Positions 42,895-59,099 of a stretch of 64,000 nt of DNA are shown here, one piece after another. Within the stretch, counting starts at the first letter, position 1. Each line of letters begins with the position of its first letter. The stretch comes from Blastocystis hominis (taxonomy: Eukaryota; Sar; Bigyra; Opalinata; Blastocystidae): the NCBI RefSeq assembly GCF_000151665.1, contig NW_013171827.1, positions 1,075,066 to 1,139,065 of the forward strand, read 5' to 3'. The translations under genes and the position numbers were made by a program. The notes under the pieces were generated by a model, which was not told the origin of the DNA, searched no databases, and saw only the letters and a list, made by a program, of their open reading frames with translations.

Positions 42895-45800
42895 ATCAAG
42901 CATTAAATCTATAATTTTGATTTGATTTGATTTGTTCAGTGATTCGTCATTGTATAGGAACATTTCCATTGATTGATTGATTGATTGTTTGTTTGTTTGT
43001 TTGAATCCGATTCTTGATCACAATTCATGATTCTATAATTATCAAAATATCAATCCTGCCTGATTATTATGATGTTCTTCTTTACCATTTTAACAATGAT
43101 ACTGAATTATGATTGTTGTTTCGATCAATCAATCAATCAATCAATCATTGTTTTCGATCATCATTATCATTGATTATTATTATCAATGACCCAATGATCA
43201 CATATTGAATATTCACAAGTGATGAATCCAATCTACCAATAATAATAATATACAAATGATGGTTTGAATAGGTTTGAACTAGGATTTGTTCAATATTGAT
43301 AGGAAACTGCTTGCTTCGAATAATCATCATCATAATCATCATGAATAATAAGATTGGATTTGATAGTGACACAATGGAATGGTTGGAATCGATTGATATT
43401 GGATGATTATTCACATTTGTGAATCCATTGTTAAATCGGTAGATAATACAATACAATACAATACAATACAATGATTGATATTGAATTAGGATATTGATTT
43501 TGACTTATTGAATAGGAATCGATCACTGTATACATAGAATAGAATAGAATAGAATAGAATAGAATAGAATCAAATAGAGGTGAAATGGATAAAACAAGGA
43601 AATGAAACTAGAATAGAATAGAATAGAATAGAATCCGATTGAATAGCATTGGAAATCATATTGGATTCACCATTCAATCAATCCAACTATCGTTTGTTTG
43701 TTTGTTTGTTTGTTTATCAATGAGTCACAAAACATGGATTTATCAATTTGATAATAATGGAATCAAACCGGATGTGTTTGATACTTGATAGTTGTAGTTC
43801 GTAGTAATATCAATCGTGGTTTCACATTTCGATATTTGGATGGAATGTCGTATTCTTCAATATCACACAAACCACTCATTCACTCACTCACTCATTCACT
43901 CATTCAATGGATGAAAGATAGCTGATTCAAAATGCAAATGAATGTTGAATATCGTAAAGAATCAATTCATCATTCATACTCAATAATACTGATAAGAATA
44001 GAAAGGTTCTTCAATCCATTGATCGATTGAATGAATGAATGAATGAATGAATGGTGTGTATTTGGTTAGTTTTCAATATCCATTCATTATTATCATTATT
44101 ATCATTATGATTGTATCATCATCCACATTATTCATCGGTCTATTTCAGCATATTGAATACCATTAGATCACTTTGGTATTGTTGATCATGAATAGAATGA
44201 TTGGATAGGATCGATCAATCAGAATCAGAATCAGAATCAGATTGATGATGAGTATTCAACCATCAATCCTCGTCATTATTATTATTAGTAGTAGTAGTAG
44301 TATTAGTTTTTGTTTTTGTATTTGTTCGATTATCAATGATATAGAATCGATCGAATGATTCATTGATAGCGATCCAATCGACTGATAGAATTATACAATT
44401 GATTCGATCGAATCCAAATGGAACAATCACTCAAACACATTGTAGTCTCAATGGTTGTTTTGCAATTGAATCGATCGAGATTCATGAAATCATTATGTTC
44501 GATCATTGGATTAGCTGGAATCTATCGTTGTACTGTATTGCATAACAATACTTTTATTTCTTTCTTTCTTTCTTTCTTTCTGATCATTATTATCATTATT
44601 ATTGATATCATTCAAATCATTAGATCCCATTCGAACAAGTCAATATGGAATCAGCATTTGATAATCACAATACAATAATGAGGCATATTGTGAGAACCAT
44701 TTGTGTTGTGGTTTGAATATGAGTATTTCGATAATGGGTTTTCTTGGAATCCATTGTTTGATTGTATATTCAATATGCTGTTTGTGATTTTACACCGATG
44801 AATCCACAAATCACATATTTCGAATGAATCTTGATCGAACGACTTCAATCGAATCGTTTTGACAAGATTCATTGCACTTAATCGAATTGAATCAATAGGA
44901 ATCGACACAATCCATATTTGTTTGTTGAGATAGTATTAATTTGGATAATACTCAATGATTCATTATTCTCTTCTATTTGTTTTAATGTGGCTTATCTATT
45001 TTTGATTATTCCATTTTTCATTTGATGTTGTTGTTGTTGCTGTTTGCATAAGTATGTTTCCTATTGTAGTAATGGTTGATTAATTAATAGAAAAAACTAA
45101 TTCCATATTATATATCGTATTGGCCAATTGTGTTGTATAGAATAATCTATATGAAAAGAGTGAATTGTTTTGATAATGAAAGCATTTTGAAGAAAAGAAA
45201 GCACCATTCAATATAGAAACATAGAGCCTTTTGAGTGAAATTCTAAGGAAAGACTCGAACATGATTTGATAATTCCTGGATAACAACATACATAGATAAT
45301 AGATGTGATGTTAATATGCTTAAGAGAATATAGCATCGATGTTCATATGAGTATGATAGCTTGGTTTTCTTGACGAGAAGACACTCAATTGTATTTCTGC
45401 CATGTTAAAATGTTGCAGAGGATTAGAATGAAAAGTATTTCGATTAGAATGACAAGTAGAATAATCGTATTGTTGTCTGGAAACGATGATTGTAATTATC
45501 GGTTTTCTGTTATATATTTGATTTGATTGTTATTGTAGTGTATTGAATGTAAAGAGGATTTAATGTGGAACAATATGATTATGAATAATGTATTTTGGTA
45601 CTCCACACTGGAAATCGTGCTAATATAGAATAAAGGAAGATAGTGTTTGTTTCGGGAGAGTCTATTGTTTGTTTGCATTATTTTTTCAAGATTCGATAGT
45701 CCGACTACGCTTTAGTGGATGATTCATTAATGCGGTTGTTGGTTTACATGATGGAATGGTAATTTCTGAGTTGGATGAAGATAATTGGTAGCTTTGGGGT

Positions 45801-46628
45801 GTGTTTGGATTCCCGCGATTTTTGTGGAAGCAAAGAGCCATTGTGTCTAACTGGATGAATCGAGGGGAAGTGGAATGATGATAAAAATATGGATGGATTG
45901 AATGAGTGAAAAGATAGGATTCGATGTGACTTGATTTCGTAATGACTTCTATTGCTGATCATCCAATTCTCAGTTTTGAATCGAGCCTTATCCACTCCAA
46001 TTGGAATAGTTTTTCATACTACAACAACGTTGGATAACAGAAAAGCGAATCTTGAATGATATGCATGCGAGCGATTGTTGAATTGACCTACATCAAAAAA
46101 TAAGGAAGCAATGTTGAATTAATATAAAAATAGTAATTGTCACTCAAACAGACATTTTTAACGCATAGAAAACGATTAGGAATCAATGAACCGTATTCGA
46201 ATCGGACGAAGTGTCGATTCCACATCCGTATAATCCGATCCAACTTGTTTCAAAGCAATAGCTCTCCATCCTTCACCACAAACTGTAAAACTAATTAACT
46301 GGCTGTGTAGCAGAAATACTTGCTACTCGAATGAGATGTGAGGAATTGGGCAAAAGCTACCAGTCAAATTTGCCCGAATCGAATGACTGGCTATATGTGT
46401 GTTAATTCCATTGATCCCGATTTGACATTTTGTGTATATGCAAAATCAAAATCGTTGTGGAGTTTGGTTTAGAATAATGGACTGGATAATATTGTGAAAG
46501 ACTGATGAGCAAATAAACGGATATATGGAAGGATGTGTATGAGTGGGTAGATTGTGACATCTTATGAACATACGTGGCTGCCCACAGGTTGTAGTATCGA
46601 TAAGAAATGGAATGAAATAGAATAGAAA
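42895..46628. repeat. Microsatellite-rich gene-free region
   Basis: 3.7 kb with many independent short tandem arrays: TTGA/TTTG (42966-43005), AATC (43124-43148), CAATA (43445-43473), GAATA (43533-43570, 43606-43634), GTTT (43692-43715), TCAC (43877-43906), GAAT (44026-44052), AGAATC (44218-44240), TAG (44286-44302), TTTC (44560-44582). No gene, octamer-terminated frame or RNA gene recognised. Confidence 0.8.
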
Positions 46629-46746
46629 TAAAACAGCATCGAGACTTCTCAGCGAGTCACCCACACTGGTATGAACTCGACTCGTGATGACTTAGCTTCC
46701 TAGATCGGACGGGTTAGGGCGCTTTCCATCAGATATGGCCGTTTTC
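46629..46746 (-). rRNA. 5S ribosomal RNA, variant copy 2
   Basis: 118 nt aligned to copy 1 with few changes. Helix I third pair changes from G-C to A-U (GAAAAC/GTTTTA ends). Two adjacent changes convert TTAGTACC to TTCATACC, altering loop E. It may be a variant gene or a decaying copy. Confidence 0.85.
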
Positions 46747-48585
46747 ATTTTATTTTCATTCAATTGCCTATTTATATATCGCATTCTTATCATCACTCAC
46801 TCTCACTTCATTTGAATTCCATCATTTCTTGTCTAATTGATTCAATTCAATTCAATTCAATTTAGTGAGTGAATGTATCATTTCTCAATTAACTCTTTTC
46901 TACTTTACTGTTTTCTATTATTTCTTGAATAGCAATCCGAGTTTCACTATCGATCCTATATCCTCATTTATTTCGAATATACAGTTCTTTGGATTATCAT
47001 AAACGAAATCAAAGATATTCACGTAATTCGCATTCAGAACTATGGTTATATTCTTATTTTGTTTTACCTCAATCATGATAGTTTCTTCGATCTTTACTAT
47101 GATCTAAATAGTCCCACTCTTCTTCCATATTCTTCTCATCATTCTACCCTATTTTTATGACATTTAATTCTCCCTTTTTTTCTTTCGCTTATCCTTCAGA
47201 TCGCCATAATAATTAAACTTTACACTAGTATCCGAATCGCTTTTCATCCACTCTCCTTGAGCATCGTTCACGGTCCATACAACGTCAACAAATCCACAAG
47301 ACCATCAAACGACTAATTAAAGCAACACATCGATTCCTAATCGCTTTGTTCATGATTGAAATGTTTCCATTCTTTATTTCACAAACTGTTTTGTATTTGT
47401 TATTTCCATATAGACAACTATTCTTATTTTATGAATGCGTTTGTTCCTCTATATTCAAAATCTAAAAATGTATCACTACAATTTTGGCTTCAATTCTTTA
47501 TTAATCTTGAGGAAATACAATTGTGCTGAATTCAGATCGATTACCATCGATTATCACTGGTTAATCATTAGCAACATTACTTAGCTGTAATTCAAAATAG
47601 ATGGAAACTGAAGAAATGGAACAACTTCTGTATGACATTGGTTTTTCCAGTTTCATATTTGTATTCGATTCATTACACACCTGTGGCACTGAATGCGAAG
47701 AACGGATGTCAATCACGTTTTCTAGAATTGGATTTTTAAAGAAGAATGCTATTGAAACAGAATACGTTGGATGCTATATTTGAAACACTAAAAATGATTA
47801 TGATAGAAGAGTAATTGGTAATTGACGCTCCTAAGGCATAACATGTTCATTATCTCTCATTTCACTATACAGTTTCGATCAATACCATTGACTTTCATCA
47901 CTGTGATACAATCTCTTTTTACTAAAATCAATATTACATAGTGGATACATACTATTATGATAATCGCATATTAAAACCATATTACCACCCATTTCCTGCT
48001 TAATTATAAGGTGTATCTCACATTGCAACTATAACTTCTATTGTGTACATTGATAGGAACATTTCCTGTTATTAAAAATCTTCCTATTTATATACAAATC
48101 ACATAGGAATCAAAAATGATATACTACAATTGACTGTCAGTTCCATTGTTAATAATTATTAGTTTTTTAACAATAACGGGTAATAAGGAAAAATAAAACG
48201 GATCGTCCGAAGTCATTGTTTTTCCCAACCCAATGGAATATGCCAAGTTTACTCTCTGCCTTCCTTCTTTCTATTAGAATCCCATCCAACTCCCAAAAAC
48301 ACAATCCAATTTCAAACGGTTCCTCTATCAAATGCCACTATCACACACTATCCCTCAAGTCAATCGTATTACCAGAATCTTTATATCCTACGTGAATAGA
48401 GTACTCACACAAAAACATCATTCCAGTATGAAGAAGAAGTTACACGATTTAGCAGTATCTCCCATTTTCCTCTCCTAAACATAGAATCAAGCAGAAATGG
48501 CTATACACTTTTCATGACCATTGCAAACATCCTCTTCTTTTCCTTTTGCCTTTTCAATAAGAATAAGAAAAAAAGGAAAAGGAAA
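46747..48585. other. AT-rich region with 5S upstream flank, no other gene
   Basis: 46747-46797 repeats the flank seen at 5S copy 1. The rest has only weak frames, the longest plus 47601-47783 (60 codons, no domain). Confidence 0.5.
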
Positions 48586-48659
48586 CTCTCCCAGACGGGC
48601 TTGAACCGTCGACCTTGCGGTTAACAGCCGCACGCTCTAACCAACTGAGCTATGGAAGA
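48586..48659 (-). tRNA. tRNA-Asn (GTT), copy 2
   Basis: Identical to the copy at 29633-29706 over the whole RNA, plus a few flanking bases on either side. T-rich terminator follows on the minus strand. Confidence 0.97.
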
Positions 48660-48722
48660 CCTATTTCACTCCCATTCTATCCACCCTAAAGTTTCCTTCC
48701 AACAAACAATCTCATAAAATGA

Positions 48723-51007
<2,285 letters not shown>

Positions 51008-51655
51008 AGTCTGCCGATATCGAGAAAACAAAATACAGGAAAAACAACAAGGTTATTAAGCGTTTATGGTTGTGTGATCGGGTTTTGGTGTTCCCGAATC
51101 CTCCAGTCCTTTGTGATATGAATGGTAAGAATAGGTTAGGAAGTGTAAATAGAGGCAACTCTGGGTGTAGTGAAAGAAGAGAAAACGAAATCAACTAGAT
51201 AGTGCTTTGAAGGAATAACAATTATTTGCAATCAATCAAATATTACGATTCTAACAAAAATCCACCAAGAATCGTTCACTCAAACTCTACTTTCATATTC
51301 ACCAACGAATACTGCAAAAGAACGGGACGTTCATTTCCCCTGTCTATTCTACTTCCTATTTCTGCACTATTTACACCAAGACGTTCTCCGACCTAAAAAC
51401 CGCATAAAACGACTCTCTAGCCCATGCTACATTATCCTCTACTCGTATACATTATGTTTTGCAAGGTCCCATTTCCAAGGTGGGAAAATCCACCCAGAAA
51501 AGTGCAAAAAGCAAAGCAGCCATCTTTGAGACAAGGGGTGACCCAAAAGCGAAGAAAAAGCGCAGTGGATTTGATGCCATATATCGAACCTTTTGGGTAT
51601 TTTTGCGATTCTTGTGGGAGAAGCGATTTCTTCAGAGTTCTTTAGTATATTCCAA
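51008..51655. promoter_or_regulatory. Divergent intergenic region, Prp43 / CTP synthase
   Basis: 650 bases between divergent genes. Short frames at 51424-51659 overlap the CTP synthase start but show no domain. Nothing else recognised. Confidence 0.4.
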
Positions 51656-53591
<1,936 letters not shown>

Positions 53592-53602
53592 TTTGTTTGG
53601 GC

Positions 53603-53610
53603 TGTTTGTT
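53603..53610 (+). terminator. Polyadenylation octamer of CTP synthase
   Basis: TGTTTGTT, 11 bases past the encoded TAG and 46 bases before the next ATG on the same strand. Confidence 0.65.
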
Positions 53611-53655
53611 AGAATCGCGGTTTGCTATAAAAGTATTTTTCTTTGAATCGACTTT

Positions 53656-54852
53656 ATGGCCATGTCGTTTGATGTTGCGAAGCAGAAGATGCGTCTGCGA
53701 GAAACGTTTCCCAATATTAAAGAGACTGGAAATTGCTTCTATCTACAGCAGTCCTTCTCCGGATTCACCTATGATATGAGTATTGCGTGCGGATGGAGGT
53801 GCTGATGGTGTAGAACTTACTCTTACGAACAACTTCCCATCAGGAGGTGTGATTTTGGAGTTCACAAAGCCTGTTGATTGTAAACTAATCGGTAAAAACT
53901 GCAGTTATGTGAATGATCCGCGCTTAACCAACTTTGATGGAAGGCAATGGCTTTCCGATGTTTGTACTTTTCTCTCGTTTCTGCTATGTGTAGTGAGCGC
54001 TGTTTTTAGGGATTTGCAAGCTGCAGGTGTATATCCCATTGACCATGGAAAGTCTCCCTCCTTTCTGCCTCCTCCTACTGCTTCCCACATCTATGGCTAC
54101 TCTCCATCCGTGATCAGCACATCTTCCGCTTCGGGAGTCATGATGCCCCAAACAACGAGAGGCGTGAGTCCCCCGACTCCTGGAATGGGAGGAATGACTC
54201 CGATAAACATTCCGGACACCAGTGAGGGCTGGTGGCCCTATGTGGTAGGTTCTGTTTAATTCTCTGACAGGTAGGTGTCTGCGATTCTCCCCAAAACGTC
54301 GACGTACCAAAGCCATAATTATTCATTCAACCTGTAGAGAGGACTATCTGCAAGATCTTCTGGCGCATCCGGAGAAAGCCGATTCGCTGCTGGACAGTCA
54401 GAAATGTATTCAGCAAATTCTGCGCTTCCCTTCTGCAGAGGAGTGGATTAAGCGCTTCGAAACCGCAGCGAGCAGCGTGGGGAGCGAGGCAGGGTTGGCA
54501 TGTAGTTCGAGAAAACGCTGGAGGAGGCGGAGGCTATTCAGAAGGAGAACAAGGAACTCAAGCAGAGCATCGAGACGATGCAGACGTATATCAGCAGTCA
54601 TATGAAGGTAGGCGCGGCAAAAACGTGCGAAATAGATGTATCAACCGCGGGAATTGATCGAGGCGGTGAACGAGCAAATCGAGATGCGGAAGCAGCAGCT
54701 GGAGATGATGAAGACGGAGCTGTGCAACCAGGAGATCGAAGTGAAGGTAGTGGAGAGAGGGATGTGTAATGTAGGAGTTCTATCAGAAATATCGGAAATT
54801 GTCGGACGAGATGTATATGCTAGAGGCCTGTGTGCGTTCTGTACATATTTGA
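53656..54852 (+). CDS. VPS37-like (Mod(r)-type) ESCRT-I subunit, tentative
   Basis: Starts [19 protein letters not shown]. The N-terminal 120 residues have a beta-rich pattern reminiscent of a UEV-like fold ([18 protein letters not shown]). A Pro/Ser/Gly-rich linker ([14 protein letters not shown]) follows. The C-terminal half is helical: [18 protein letters not shown], then [39 protein letters not shown] and [16 protein letters not shown]. Order and coil lengths match VPS37 proteins, which bridge TSG101/VPS23 and VPS28 in endosomal sorting. No single signature residue proves it. The encoded TGA (54850-54852) has its T five bases before TGTTTGTG (54855-54862). Confidence 0.5.
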
Positions 54853-54903
54853 CGTGTTTGTGGTATACATTTACTCTCTAACAACTGCCTTTTCGTTTTA
54901 CGG

Positions 54904-55817
54904 ATGAGTTCGGGTCAGAATCGGCGGTGGAAGAAGCCAGAGGAGCCAGATTGGAGAACACGAGAGAATCGTGGCCACACCTGGTTCACGAATATGAAGC
55001 GCGAAAAGGAGAAAAAGAACCAGGGTACGAGACGAGAACAGTGAAATAATTCAGTAGGCACGAAATTCTGCCAGCGCTGTTATTCCACGGACCACTATAC
55101 ATATGAGTGCAAAAATGAGCGTGTTTATCAAGTTCGACCCTCGGAAACGCAACAAGTTGGGTTCCCCTTTGTTTTCATCACTCCTAGCTTAAACATCCGA
55201 AACTCGTCCGGCCTCTAACTACAGAGCTGCCTCCAGACGTGTTGGAGAAGCAACAGAAGGAACGCGACGCATTGATCAAACAGTCCGAAGCCTTGCTGGA
55301 AGCATCGAAGAAGAATGGAAACGGCAATCAAAACGAAAGTGACTCCTATTCTGACTACAGCTACAGCTACAGCTATTCCTACTCCAAACCCGATGAGAAG
55401 GGTTCGGATGGCAGTTATAGCTACAGTTACAGCTACAGCTATTCCTATTCCGACGATTCGGAAGGAGAGGAAAAGGATCAGAAGCTCAGCCAGAAGGACA
55501 TTGACAAGAAGGAATCAAAACCGGAAGCGTTTAATATCCTGAACGGAAAGAAAGCTCCTGGAGATAAAAAGCCGATAAAGTTAGTGAAGCGCAAAGACGC
55601 CAATCGCTCGTCGTCGCCTTCTTACTCGTACTCCTATTCGTACTCCTATTCGGATGAGGAGAAGGAGGGAGAGAAGAAGAGACAGAGAGATGAGTCCAAC
55701 GTGGGACATAGAGAAGAAGAAGAAGAAGGGATGGAGAGAAAACGAGTTGAAACGAAAGCTCATTCAGAAGATCGACGACGTGCTCACTATTCGTCTTCTT
55801 CTGATTCGTCCGATTAG
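54904..55817 (+). CDS. ZCCHC10-like zinc-knuckle protein with Ser-Tyr repeats
   Basis: Three exons. A basic N-terminus (QNRRWKKPEEPDW) is joined across a roughly 33-nt intron to a CCHC knuckle, CQRCYSTDHYTYEC, with KNERVYQVRPSETQ after it, the ZCCHC10 arrangement. After a coiled stretch (VLEKQQKERDALIKQSEALL) come three blocks of SYSYSYSY repeats at 55350-55380, 55412-55452 and 55616-55652, in place of the Ser/Asp tail seen in relatives, then an acidic/basic end. A role in RNA metabolism is inferred from the knuckle. Encoded TAG; TGTTTGTT at 55828-55835. Confidence 0.7.
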
Positions 55818-55860
55818 TAGTTTGGTGTGTTTGTTTGAAATCGCTCGGCCGGTTTTCTAT

Positions 55861-55891
55861 GTTTGATTTGACAAAGTTCGTCAAATCAAAC
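55861..55891. promoter_or_regulatory. Perfect inverted repeat upstream of unknown gene
   Basis: Arms GTTTGATTTGAC and GTCAAATCAAAC (12 bp) around a 7-nt loop, ending 14 bases before the ATG at 55906. Could be a dimeric protein-binding site or a 5' UTR hairpin. Confidence 0.6.
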
Positions 55892-55905
55892 GGAGAAACA
55901 GGGAA

Positions 55906-56823
55906 ATGGAGAATCGAAAAGTGACCGTTCTGTCCTATTTTGTACGACTCCCGATGAGTGCCGATAGAAATCTATATACAGATATAACGGGTAGGGTGTA
56001 TTCGAAAGAGAGGACTGTAGTCACTTCAGACGGAAAGCAGGTGGGAGGGTCTCCTGCATTGGCTTCGCGGAAGGAAGAAGAGATTTCTGCAGACATAGAA
56101 GAAACACTCATGAATATTCAGTTTTCCGTCGCAAGACTGGGATGTTTTCTCAGTGAGCTCAAGAGTTCAGGGTGCAATCTGCACGAAAATAGAAAGCAGC
56201 AATACGTCAACGTCTACCGCATGTTATCTACCATCCTTCCTCATATCCCTATCTCCTATCGCTATAGGTTCAGTTTAGATGCGTCTGCTCAACAACGAAG
56301 CAGATCCTTGTCAGTGGAATCGTCGAATTCAGTGAGTTCAGCCTGTTCCTTTTTGTTCCACGTTTGATATCTAGCCTTGGAGGAACAGTATCGAAGCGAA
56401 AACAAGCTCTTCTGGGTATTCACAGTGTAAATAACTTACTCGTAGTCGGCCGTGTACTCCGTTTTTCCGGAATGGAAGGAAAAAAAGACTTCCACGCAGA
56501 ATGCCCTCTTGTTTCACCGGCACTTAGAGAAGCGCAACTTCGACGAGAAGCGCCATTTTTGTGGGAAATCTAACGACGTGGAGTTCTGCCGCCGACTGGA
56601 GCTCTTTTTGTGCGAGGTGGAAAAGAGAGGACTCGATTGGAGAAGGTGCATTCAGAAGCTGAGAAGGCGGTGTTGTGATTTGTTGCGGTTTGGGAGAACC
56701 TCACACGACATCTTCGAAATGGAATCAAAGTTGGACGACGATGACTGCCTGTCCGTTATTGAATACATCGCACAGCAGGCGTTGAGCGAGATGCAGAGGC
56801 ACAACAGAGAAAGTCCACAGTAG
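55906..56823 (+). CDS. Unrecognised protein, two or three exons
   Basis: I do not recognise a family. The N-terminal part (MENRKVTVLSYFVRLP) contains helices and a Ser-rich stretch (RSRSLSVESSNS). A 30-nt intron after LEEQYRSENKLFW leads to a C-terminal helical, Cys- and Arg-containing part ending EMQRHNRESPQ with an encoded TAG. No signal peptide or membrane segment. The join near 56330-56370 is unresolved. Confidence 0.55.
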
Positions 56824-57042
56824 AGTTCGATTTGCGCTAGTTTTCTTCCCACTTTCCTTTCTTTTTCTTTTTCTGTGCTCTTGTAATGATGTTTCCTCAT
56901 CGTTTCGTAATGATTAAAGTAATATTGGATTAATCGTATTTGTCTTTAACGTGTTTGTGAAAAACGCATCTGATTGGACGAGACAGTGTTCATTTTCTGC
57001 CCCGGATTTGGACAGTATTTTTTAGAGTACGCATACGAAACT

Positions 57043-58911
57043 ATGAGATCTGCTATATTGTGCTGTGTTCTCCTCATCGCGCTGGTCTCGGCCGAGAGAT
57101 ATTCAGTTATTTACCAAGGTCAAGATGGCTCGTAAGCGATGTTGGGAATCCTCAAAACTAGTTACAAAGTGTCGAAGGGCTATTTAAGATCATCGATCGC
57201 GACACTGTGGTACGAGGATAAGATTATGGAGGACGGATGGGGCCATATCAAAGTCGTGACGGATGGCCACTACCCCGATGAGATTCAGGCAGAAGCTGCA
57301 GGGTATCTTCTTGGTGTGCGGTGATAGCTAGATATCTTGAAGGATACGTCGAGTACGAGCGCATTGCTCAGCATGTCAGCAACATTCGTGCGATCAACTT
57401 TGGATCAAACCCGATTCCCGCAGGAATTGAGAATTACTTGAAGGAGCAGATCGCGTTCATTCGCAAAATGGTTTGTACGTGCTCCTCGTTTCGATAACTG
57501 CCTAGCAAATCCCCCGAAGGGTGAAGAGCGCTACTGGCATTACGTCAATTTGATGATGAAACAGGTGGAGGGTCTGACGAACGGGTAGCTCCATGTTTTT
57601 TACCCTTCTCCCTTCAGATTCAACGCGCGCCGCGGCCCGAACGAGCAGATCACGTTCCAAGAGATGTACATGCACAACGCGGACGGAGACATGGAGACGC
57701 TGCTGGACATGTTCAACCCCGGAGACCGCGAGGTAATCCCACCGAGCGCTGGATCGAGCGTAGTGGCTGACGATGCTGGACTGCTCCGCGCTGGTGCGTC
57801 GCATGGAGAACGGCGAAATCTACATGGGCCACGCGACGTGGCGAAACTTCGCGGCGATGCTGCGCCACTACAAGTTCTACGAGTTCCACTACCACAGCGA
57901 GACGGTGCGGCTGAGCTTCTCCGCGTCGCCAGGTCGGCGAAGAGGGCGTGGTTGAGTGGCAGGCTTCGTGAACTCCAAGGACGATTTCTACGTGAATGGG
58001 TTTGGAATCGGCGCCATGGAGACGACCAACGCCATCTACGACGAGCAGCTCTACAAGTACTGCACCACCGACACGGTCCCTTCGTTCATTGTAGCGTTAG
58101 TCGATGCCATTCAGCCTAGCGAAGCCAGGTCAGCAACATGCTCGCGCACGATCCCAAGACCTGGGTGGACATCTTCTCCCTCTACAACAGCGGAACCTAC
58201 AACAACCAGGTGGGGAAACGGGGAAACTTTCAGTTAGTGGATGGCTGTGGACCTGAACGGCGCGCAGAAGACCGAGAATCTGATGTGGATCGTCGAGCAG
58301 ATCCCGGGACTCACCATCAAGGAGGACGTCACGCGCACGCTTCGCGAGACGGTTTCCACGGTTTCCACGATTTAGAGATAGGGCTACTGGGCGTCGTACA
58401 ACATCCCCTACATCCGCGAAATCTACGAGAAATCGGGCTATCCCTCGCAGCCAGCGACCCCTGAAAACGACTACTACAACTGCTCGCGACACAACATCTT
58501 CCAGCGCGATGCCGTACTCCCTCTCTCTCTTTCTCTTTCGTCTAGCCGCTCGTGAAGGATCTCGACGGGTTCTTGAAGATTCTGCGCTCGAACGACTACC
58601 TGCACGATCCGCTGGCTGAGGGAAATCCGCGCCACGTATGCGAATGGGTGGGATCCCTCCAGCGTAGGTCATCGCGTCGAGATATGATCTGGACACGAGC
58701 AACCCGAGACATTTCGGAGCCATCGATAGCAAGGTGACCTCGACGTCGCTCCACAACAATAACATGGGAGTGTGGGCTGTGAATGGACCGACGGTCGATG
58801 GCGTGCCTCCCTTCTCGTGGAGCGAGTGGATGAAGTCGCATGAGGCGGTGCAGCACATCGGACACCCGGATGTGTTTGACTTCGATTACGTCTATATGGA
58901 TATTGCCCAGT
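57043..58911 (+). CDS. Phospholipase-B-like (PLBD/lama) N-terminal-nucleophile hydrolase
   Basis: Signal peptide (MRSAILCCVLLIALVSA) then, after a 30-nt intron, the family region IMEDGWGHIKV and EAAGYLEGYVEYERIAQHVSN. The self-processing nucleophile is in DCSALVRR, followed by YMGHATWRNFAAMLRHYK. Later exons give NNMGVWAVNGPTVDG and QHIGHPDVFDFDY. The family is lysosomal or secreted and removes acyl chains or amide-linked groups from lipids or peptides. At least eight short introns. The frame has no stop at the natural end. T58911 is codon position 1, five bases before TGTTTGTT (58916-58923), so the protein ends MDIAQ with UAA from poly(A). Long minus-strand frames here are shadows. Confidence 0.85.
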
Positions 58912-58915
58912 TTTG

Positions 58916-58923
58916 TGTTTGTT
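58916..58923 (+). terminator. Polyadenylation octamer of PLBD gene
   Basis: TGTTTGTT with the same preceding bases (CAGTTTTG) as the RPB2 end. Confidence 0.7.
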
Positions 58924-59099
58924 GGAAAAATGAGCTTGGTTGGTATGGGGCAGCTCTACGGTGTGGGTGGACTCCTCTCATCCATTCCTAGATCCAACAA
59001 ACTCTCCCGCCAGAATTGACGTGTAGATTCTTTATTGATATCTCCTGGACTCGTTGCAGTTGATTTCGATAACGTCTGTGTAATAAATCCGCACTATCG

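Noticed and set aside
58130-58858. 242-codon minus-strand frame in the PLBD gene
   Set aside because: Crosses inferred PLBD exons and introns; no domain.
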